Shown: positions 56,565 to 64,000 of the stretch, piece by piece
Numbering within the stretch: position 1 is the stretch's first letter
Layout of the letters: each line of letters starts with the position of its first letter
NCBI GenBank assembly: GCA_023014485.1
Contig: JAJOZX010003308.1
Coordinates: 230,001 to 294,000 of the forward strand
DNA length: 64,000 bases
DNA from: Bathynomus jamesi
Taxonomy: Eukaryota; Arthropoda; Malacostraca; Isopoda; Cirolanidae
Direction of reading: 5' to 3'
Made by a program: the position numbers and the translations under genes
The notes under the pieces: generated by a model
Seen by the model: the letters and a program-made list of their open reading frames with translations, nothing else
The model's database searches: none
What the model was told of the DNA's origin: nothing

Positions 56565-56740
56565 CACATTTTACGGGTACAAACATTATACAAGTGGTCC
56601 ATAGAAGATTAACAGATAGTTGTCTGGAGCACTGACTATGTTGGCCAGTGAATCTCTATGAATAATGAACATACAGTTGCCTCCTCTAATGCTTCCAGAT
56701 TTGAAATTTATAAAATATATCGGAGATCAGTCCGCTAACC

Positions 56741-57595
56741 ATGGCTTCTATTATCTTATTGACTGACTCACCAAGCCCAGTGATAAATCTAAATACAAAA
56801 TTGCATATGACACTGGCACAGTTAGATAATTACAGGCAGTTAAGAAATAAGTTAAACGGTTTGATTAGGAAGAGCAAAAGGTATAGTGACATAAATCTAC
56901 CAAGAAATAGTAATAACGATTCAAATACATTTTTTGGCTTTTATAAAGACAATAATAAAAAACAGGATAGGATTGGCTCAATAGAACATGATGATATGAT
57001 AACTGAAAATGATCAGGATACTGTTGGTATTTTTAATGATTATTTTAGTTCTGTTTTTGCTGAAGAAATTTTGAATAACTTTCATTTTAATTCTTTAGAT
57101 CCTCCAAACTCTTACATTCTTGATAAGATTCATACAAAGAAGGATAATGTTAGGCAGGTAATTAATATAATGAAACTAAATAAAGCTGCTGGTCCTGGCA
57201 CTATTTCGTCTGTAGATTGTGTTAGGCCTGAGTTAGAATAGTGCATTCAAGCTAGATATGCTTCGAGGTGTGCAACGTAGGGCAATCAAACTTATCCCTA
57301 GCCTAAGAAGATTGGCATACAGTGAAAGTTTAAAGGAATTAGGCATGTTTAGTTTTGAGAGAAGTTGTTTAAGGGGAGATACGATTTGGATGTTCAAAAT
57401 GTTTTCAAGTTTAGACAGTTTAGATGTAACTTTTGCTTATTGCAATCTGACAGAAAACTTGAGGGCATAATAAGAAAATTAGAAAACAGACTTGTAGACT
57501 GGATCTACGAAAATACATTTTCTAGTCACAGAGTAGTACATTTTTGGAATGACTTGCCATATGATGTGGTAAATAATAGCTCCTTAGTTAGTTAA
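56741..57595 (+). pseudogene. LINE relic with reverse transcriptase core deleted
   Basis: The 166-codon frame at 56741 (LRNKLNGLIRKSKRYSD; VGIFNDYFSSVFAEE; MKLNKAAGPGTISSVDCV) is the linker before RT. It is followed within 30 bp by VQRRAIKLIPSLRRLAYSES and LKELGMFSFERSCLRGDTIW, which belong after the RT core, then FSSHRVVHFWNDLP at the end. The whole catalytic domain between GPGTIS and QRRA is missing. Confidence 0.8.
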
Positions 57596-57806
57596 AAAAA
57601 AAAAAATTGTGATGCTACCTATAGTAGGGTGTATCATGCTCATTGAAGCGCGAATTTCAAGATTGGCAGTATGTATTCCTATGTAAAATATAATTTTAGG
57701 AGGGGTTTGTTTTCTTGAACTTTTGCTAAAAATCACGTTTAAGTGTTCAAATTTCCACTTTTTCGTTTTCTGGTTATGTGCAGACAGAGATGGGCAGTAT
57801 TTAAAT

Positions 57807-58220
57807 CAGTGCTGGCCTTAGGGGTGTGCGAACCGTGCGGTCGCACAGGGCCCGCAACTTAGGGTGGCCCGAAAATTTCACAGAAATTTACCATCGACGT
57901 CAGAGTGCCAAAATTGGTGTAAATTAATGTAATTTATTTTTTTATTTTCAGATCACCGATCCATCATGGCCTTAATGATTGCATTATGATAGTTTAAATA
58001 TTTGATAATAATAAAGTAATAAGTAGTAATAATAGTAAAGGCTGTTGGTCTGTTGGTATTCTGTTACAGGTGCACTTGTATAGTTAAATTTTACTTGTTG
58101 TACTTGTTAACAATCTACTAAAATAAAATGATTAGCAATGAAAAACAATTTGACTTTTGTCATGGGGGGCCCGTACAGTATACTCTGCACAGGGCCCGAA
58201 ATATCCTAAGGCCGGCGCTG
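57807..58220. mobile_element. hAT-type MITE nested in the hAT element
   Basis: Ends CAGTGCTGGCCTTAGG and inverted CAGCGCCGGCCTTAGG. ATTTAAAT at 57799-57806 and 58221-58228 is a perfect 8-bp duplication. CAGGGCCCG motifs lie near both ends. Confidence 0.85.
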
Positions 58221-58447
58221 ATTTAAATGCATATGTATTTAAATACGTATTTAAATACATTGGTATTGTAAACTTGTATTTATAAATACTTTTTTGGTGT
58301 GTATTTAAATACATATTTAAATAATTTGAAAGAGTATTTGTTATTTGAAAATACATATTTTTAAATACATTTCGCAAATGCATTTCTTAGCCTCAACTGT
58401 CAGATAACAATTTGCGCCCTGAAACAAAATACAAAATCTTTCTAATC

Positions 58448-58990
58448 ATCTGAGCCACCTGATCCAATCGTTACTAGATGGGCCAGTTGGTTGAATGCAG
58501 CGTTTTATTACGCAAGGCATCTTCCAAAAGTAAGACAGATTGTGGAAGGATTCGAGGGCAACGGGATCCTCGTTAAAAGAGCGAAAGCTGGCATCAAATC
58601 AGATGGGTTAGGTTTTCAGCTCTTACACTACAGTTGCAAGAACAGTACTCTTCATTATGTTCTCTTTTAGAAAAAATGGAGAGCACAGATTTTACTATCG
58701 AAGAAGCATACGAAGCGGTCAGTATCATATATTTTGGAGAAGATTATGTTAATATAAAAAATTATATCAAAAAGCGTTTGCAAACAAATGATATCAAGGA
58801 TATAATTTTGATGACCAGGAATGCTATATCTCCATCATTATACGTTCTACTAAAAAAATGTCAACCTACCTCAGCATCAGTCGAAAGAAGTTTTTCGATT
58901 CTTCGAAAACTCCTAGCCAAAGACAGAAACTTCAAATCCGAAAATGTTAAAAACTATATTGCGGTGTTGTATAATGCAAATGTGGAATAA
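58448..58990 (+). pseudogene. hAT transposase, C-terminal part
   Basis: From 58465 one frame reads IVTRWASWLNAAFYYARHLP, VRQIVEGFEG (the RW region of hAT transposases). After a frame change the 118-codon frame at 58634 continues to the dimerisation domain: LLKKCQPTSASVERSFSILR, KLLAKDRNFKSENVKNYI. The N-terminal part with the first catalytic residues is missing. Confidence 0.85.
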
Positions 58991-59689
58991 TTATATTTAA
59001 AGATGTTAACTGACTGTATGTGGAGTGTTGTATAATATATTAGTTTTATGTATCAATCAATAAATAGATTATACAATTTACCACTAAAATTACACAACTA
59101 ATAGTTTGTAATCATGAAAATTGCTTTACAGTAAGTCAAATTAGACAATTTAATGGTACATATTTATTAGGTCAATAAAGTCAATTTTGGAGGAAAATAA
59201 AGTCAATTTTGTTTTTGTTTTTAGGTTAATAAAAAATTGCCCTACAAGTTATCAGTTATGCATATATGTTTATAAAGTCTAATCGATGATAACAAGCAGT
59301 AGCTCGCAATCGCCCTCGGGATTTTTTTTTCACTATTTTTTTTTATTGGTTGTAGATTTAAAATTATATTATATGAAGCCCTCATAGGAAGAAGTGGCTA
59401 AGCGACAAAAGTATGGCATATCACATATATCTCATATATATGGCATATCACTGGATGGTACAATCGTAACCACCAATACTTTATAAAATATCGGTAATAT
59501 AATTAAAAAAATTGTAATGAATCGTAAATGCAAATCGATGAAAGAATGGAGCTTAATATCCCAATTAAATTGTGAGTCCTTTCGGGCTATCCAATCAATC
59601 ACAAATGTAAAGAGAAAAATACATTTTTTTCACTTTTACATGTATTTTTTTTATTATATTATATGAGGCCCTCATAGGAAGAAGTGGCT

Positions 59690-59880
59690 AAACTACAAAT
59701 TAAAAAAAACGCCATTATTCCCATTACCCCCCACACACAAAAGTAAAAAAGCCATTACCCCCACCCCTCTCCTCATTACCCCCACCCCTACTCCCCACAT
59801 TACCCCCAGCCCCCACTCCCCAATTACCCCACCCCCTCTCCCCATTATACTGCTACCCGCCCGGAAGACCGGTAGCAGTA
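59690..59880. repeat. C-rich simple sequence (CCCCATTA)n-like
   Basis: Repeats of ATTACCCCCACCCC and similar units on the plus strand. Non-coding. Confidence 0.8.
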
Positions 59881-59886
59881 TATATA

Positions 59887-60463
59887 CAGGGCTATTCAAA
59901 TTGATTCACCTGATTTCAAATGAGAATATTTTTTAATGTTACAAATACAGAGTGATTTGTGATACATCAACCAAAAGAAAAACTGTCCAAATTTTGTCTC
60001 TCACCTCATAAATGCTCTATGTGACTTCCCCTAGTTACACGAGCAACGTCGACACGATAGTCGAATTCCTCCCATACTCGCTCCAGCATGTCCGTTGTCA
60101 CTGACTCTACGGCAGTAACAATGCGAGTGAGCTCATCCAAAGATGTGGGCAACGGTGGCACGTACACAGTATCCTTAACGTACCCCCAAAGGAAGAAGTC
60201 GCACGGTGTAAGATCCGGCGACTACCGATTTACAGCTCGAAAACTGCAACACACAAAACGCCTTCTGCTGTGCGGACGCCATTTTCACACTGACTGTTTG
60301 TTGCTAGGCTAGGCCACGGCGTGACTTTGGAGCCCTCTCGTGGTGATCTAGTAAAATACGGAGATTTCTTCTTTCATGTGGTGTATGCCCAGTTGATGCA
60401 CGGTTCATAGGTACGGAAGTATTCTCAGTTGAAATCGGATGAATCATATTTAATAGCCCTATG
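59887..60463 (-). mobile_element. Internally deleted Tc1/mariner element, family M2 copy 2
   Basis: The same ends (CAGGGCTATTCAAATTGATTC) and the same internal structure as 23676-24268, in opposite orientation. The segment 60230-60300 matches the part after the deletion point in copy 1. TA on the left side; the right end is slightly altered (CCCTATG). Confidence 0.8.
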
Positions 60464-61135
60464 TATATATATATCACAGTATAAATGTGAAGCTCAAGAT
60501 TTTCACGGCTGCGTTTTCTGTAGTTTTATCGCGGTGCTGGGACCTTCGGACCCAGTAACCGCTGACCTAGGACCGGGAAACTTGACAGAGCACATTGTCA
60601 GCTCATGGGCTATCAGTTGGTGGTGGTTGCAGAATTTTCCGATGCGCCGTTTAGGCTGTGCACGGTTCCGAAAAAAGCGGACACACACACACACACACAC
60701 ACACAGACAGACACATTTTAGCTCAATAGTATATTAGATATAAATAAACTAATGTTACCAAGAGATAGGTTTTACAAAAAATTCTGGCATGATATAGTTG
60801 GATAAGTATTTAAAAATGTATTTGAAATGTATTTAAATACATTTTTGATGTAATGCATTTAGTATTTAAGTACATTTTGAAAATATGTAATGTATTTGGT
60901 ATTTAAATACTTTTTTAAGGAAGTAATGTATTTAGTATTTAATTACATTTAAAGTATTTTGTGCCCATCTCTGTGTACAGAACAACTGTGCAGGACATAC
61001 ACTGTAGAACAAATGTAACAGACCGGTTTCTTACCAAACAAAACCAATGTAACAGCTGTTATAGGCTACTAGAGGTTCACTGTGATAATTTTCTATCTTT
61101 CAGATACAAAGCTTGGTGAAGATTGTGTAGCCACC

Positions 61136-63564
61136 ATGGCTAAGCAAGGACGAAAGACCAGAAAAAGTTCTGGTTCAAAGCTGAGTGATCTGATGGGTCC
61201 AGGCGGCAAGCAGTTATTTCCCACAGAAGTTCCAACCTGGAGAGCTGTGTTTCAGAGAGGAATCCTCCTCCAGGAAGGGAAGCTGCTTCTGGATGATATG
61301 AAGGGAGTTCAGTACCCACTGCAAGATTTGGCTGAGGACTTGGCATCACTGGTACTGGCACAGTGAAGCAAAAGCAATACCAAGTTCACTCCTCCTGTGA
61401 TCATTCAAGAGAGATCCATTGCCAAGAAGATTCTTGTCAGGTGGAATGAAGTGATTGACCTAGTGAATGGCAGAGTGAAGGATGCAAAGAGAGAGAAGAG
61501 AATATCTGAACTTGATACATTGTTTGACATAACAACGTGCAGACATGATATCACTCTCTGTGGAACTGAAGCATCTGGCTGCTCTGGTTGCGCTGCTAGA
61601 GTTCATGTCAACTGTGACTGTCCTCTGCCTCAGAAGATTTCAAAGCTAGAGTGGCTCCATTACCAGAGGATCAAAACCTCAGGAGTTTCTGGCTTCCGGA
61701 TGGCATCTGTTGATGTGAAGGAAACAGTGAAGCAGGTGAAGGCTGCTAAGAGGAAGGAGGAAGAACAGAAGGCAGCTAGAGAGCTGAGAAGAGAAACAGA
61801 AAAGAGGAAGAAGAAAAGGAGCTACTGCTTAGAACTGATGATGATGATGATGATGAAGATGAGGTGACTTCCTTGCAAGAGTCTCCAGGCAGAGCAGCTC
61901 CTACTGCTGACACAGATTTTTCCGGTACTGAACTAGGCACAAGCTCCAGTGTCAACACTGGCAAAGTCTCCACCTCTGCCAGGAGGAACTACATGGATAT
62001 CTCAAGCTCTGCTGCGGCTGCAGTCAGGTTCAAGGTGGCAAACACTCCTGCAGCAGCCATTGCAACTGGTTTCTTGCAAGATCTCATCAAAGATGGCCAT
62101 CTATCTGCTGATAAGGCATATCTAGCTGTTGACAGGATGAAGATGTGGAGGGGCAAGGAGTCTGTAATAGGTGCCTCGGTGGAGGCCCTGGAGAAAAGGA
62201 CAGAGGGAGAGGAGATCAAGGGAATTTTCTTTGATGGCAAACAAGATAAGAAGACAAAGATCATGAGGTACAATGAAGAAACTGGCCGCTTCCATCCTGA
62301 TATTACAACTGAAGAGCACTATAGTGTTACCTGGGAACATGAGGGGAAGTATTTCTTCCATTGTACACCAGAAGAACCTGAAGGAAATGAGAAACCTGCA
62401 CTGAAGATAGCTCAGGCTCTGTTTGAGTGGATTAATGCTCATGGTGCTAAAGATACTATTGTGGTCCTTGGTGGTGACTCCACCAACACAAACACAGGAC
62501 TTGATGGAGGAGCCATCACTCACTTGGAGAGACTGCTAGGTCACAGTGTCACTGGCTGATATGCCAGTTGCATATTAATGAACTCAGCCTCAGGCACATG
62601 CTCATCAAGCTTTATGGTCCCTACACGGACAAGTCTGGGTTCAGTGGCCCTATAGGAAAACTTTTGGAGAAGATCAATGACATACTTGTCAACTTTAGCT
62701 TCAAGGCTCTGCCAGGAGAAGATATAATTGAACTGCCAGAAGACATTGTACAGAACCTTAGCACTGACCAGAAGAACTGCTACCTGCTGATCAAAGCTCT
62801 CAAGACAGGAGATTTGAGCAAGGAAGTTGCTGGTCTGAAGTGTGGCCCACTGAATCAGTCACGCTGGCTGACTACAGGTGAGGTTCTGTTGATGCTGTGG
62901 ATGAGGCAGCATGGTCTGAAGGGGGAGGTGTTGAAGAAGCTGGAGGTGCTGCTGAAGTTCTGCCTGGACTTCTACTTCAAGATGTATTTTGAGATCAAGG
63001 TGAAGCACCACATGAGGTATGGACCTCACCATATTGTGACCGCTATGGGATTACTGAGAAGCCAGACCTCTGAAGTCAGGAACACAATCACTCATGTGAT
63101 AGTTCGTGGAGCATATCATACTCACAGTGAGACCCTCATTGCCTCTCTCCTATGCAGTGAGGATGAAGAGGAGAGGGCATGGGGGGGTTGAGATGATCAA
63201 GAAGATCAGAGGTAAGTCTGAGTATGGAGACATGAGTCTGAGAACTCATAGAAACCCTAAACTGAATTTTGATGCCACTTCTCCAATTACTCTGATTAAT
63301 TGGGATAAGGAGAAACTGTATGAGCCACTCTTCACTTGTAAGATGTCAAGAGGAGAAGTTGAGGAACTTCTCAGGTCTCCACTTGAAGTTGAGAACTTCC
63401 GAGTTCACACTCAAAGCTGTGAAAGAGCAGTCCAGGAAGTTTCAGCTGCAGCTCATGCAGTGTATGGGCAAGAGAGAAGAGCTGGTTTTGTTCGTGCTAG
63501 GATCGATCACAGAGAATTGTTGCCAGTTTTCAAGTCAAAGCAAGACATTATGAACATGTTTTAG
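61136..63564 (+). pseudogene. Unclassified transposase-like gene, about 800 codons, with one stop and three frameshifts
   Basis: Pieces in order: 61136-61366 (Kozak-like CCACCATGG start; LFPTEVPTWRAVFQRG), an in-frame TGA where Trp would fit, 61367-61867 (LVRWNEVIDLVNG; FDITTC; HVNCDC; LEWLHYQR; Lys/Glu-rich helix), a frame change in an A/G-rich tract near 61800-61850, 61864-62559 (NTPAAAIATGFLQDLI; KGIFFDGKQDKKTK; VVLGGDSTNTNTGLDGGA), a frame change near 62550, 62568-63191 (LICQLHINELSLRHMLIKLY; PLNQSRWLTTGEVLLMLWMR), a slip in a G7 run at 63181, and 63190-63564 (PKLNFDATSPITLINW; HTQSCERAVQEVSAAAHAVY). FFDGKxD and GGDSTNTN could hold catalytic Asp and the SCERAV motif the last Glu, by analogy to hAT-like enzymes. 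The relic at 17720-18671 is a relative. Confidence 0.6.
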
Positions 63565-64000
63565 ATCTCTACAAGACCTGCTAGACAAATCAAGATGCTT
63601 TCAGAAGAAAAAATCTCAAAACATTCAGTTGACCAGCATATTATTACAAGCTGGGGGTGGAGGAGGGACTTATATAAATATTAAAGAAGAATTGCAACTG
63701 CGAAAAAAAGGTTGAACGTCACAGCAGCTTGCGGAAAGGTGGGGGCAGCTGCCATCACACTCAGTGATGCCGAAAAAAAAAAATTGGTGGCGTTTCTAAA
63801 AAGAAAGAAAATGCAAGACCAAGAAAGAAGAACAAAAAGAATCTGCCTGATGAAGAGAACAGCCACGAAATGTGGTGTATAGGAGACTATAAATCATACA
63901 ATTCCTGAGTTTTGGGCCATTTTTGGTGATTTTGGTTATTCTAGGGGTTATGAACCACTTTGGCTGATCCCTGTGGCCTGCCCCTAGAAATGCTTAAGGG
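63565..64000. other. Downstream sequence, nothing recognised
   Basis: A-rich stretch after the transposase-like gene. The right end of that element was not identified and may lie outside the window. Confidence 0.4.

Larger units (their letters stand above)
57785..60973 (+). mobile_element. hAT element (3.2 kb) with two nested elements
   Basis: Ends CAGAGATGGGCAG and inverted CAGAGATGGGCAC. The target duplication TGTGCAGA / TGTACAGA (57777-57784, 60974-60981) differs at one base. Both ends hold many GTATTTAAATAC-like subterminal repeats (58225-58375 and 60805-60955). A 414-bp MITE near the left end and a mariner relic at 59887 are inserted in it. Confidence 0.85.

Noticed and set aside
1..64000. 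CRISPR array, bacterial operon or phage-like defence system
   Set aside because: No regularly spaced direct repeats with unique spacers, no ribosome-binding sites or gene clusters; introns and transposons show this is a eukaryotic genome.

Overview
The window looks like nuclear DNA of an arthropod, probably a crustacean. This is inferred from sequence character only. It is AT-rich, with long (TA)n tracts, split genes with GT..AG introns, and a very dense and diverse load of transposable elements (Tc1/mariner, hAT, PIF/Harbinger, Helitron, a CMC/Chapaev-like element, Penelope-like and several non-LTR LINEs). No bacterial operons, CRISPR arrays or intact tRNA genes were seen.

One host gene dominates the first 35 kb on the + strand. 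Short exons with clean splice sites and matching phases join into a single open frame. The exons at 1213, 12700, 13318, 14948 and 15254 give an acidic, heavily N-glycosylated extracellular region. The exon at 28409 is a transmembrane segment. A row of mini-exons from 28652 to 34881 encodes alternative cytoplasmic tails. I see at least three possible ends: a 20-codon tail at 28652, a Tyr/Pro-rich tail ending at 31561, and a Gly/Glu/Lys-rich tail ending at 34881. The 5' (signal peptide) exon is not in the window. The ligand and family are not recognised.

The large introns of this gene are filled with mobile DNA. Intron 1 holds a Penelope-like 3' end, LINE and hAT pieces, a tRNA-related SINE, a tRNA-like inverted repeat, and a 2.5-kb CMC/Chapaev-like transposon (10160-12676) with an intact 560-codon transposase. 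That transposon ends 23 bp before the next exon. The 13-kb intron between 15304 and 28409 holds palindromic MITEs, a remnant of an unclassified transposase-like family, a Helitron inside a tandem satellite, two mariner elements and a LINE relic.

From about 35 kb onward there is no convincing host gene. The layout is LINE and 5S-like SINE debris (35 kb); palindromic MITEs (37.7-39.4 kb); a jockey-like LINE (41.7-48.2 kb) split by a hAT element and by a Helitron that itself contains a DD41D mariner; more MITEs and a Harbinger relic (48.7-53 kb); LINE fragments (51 and 57 kb); a 3.2-kb hAT element with two nested elements (57.8-61.0 kb); and a degenerate 800-codon transposase-like gene (61.1-63.6 kb) related to the relic at 17.7 kb.

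Two signals recur. First, one palindromic core (containing GATTGGTTAGGTTAAGTCGTG and its complement) sits inside unrelated transposon contexts at nine places. Second, several insertions can be undone exactly from their target-site duplications or target dinucleotides, which gives a relative order of insertion.
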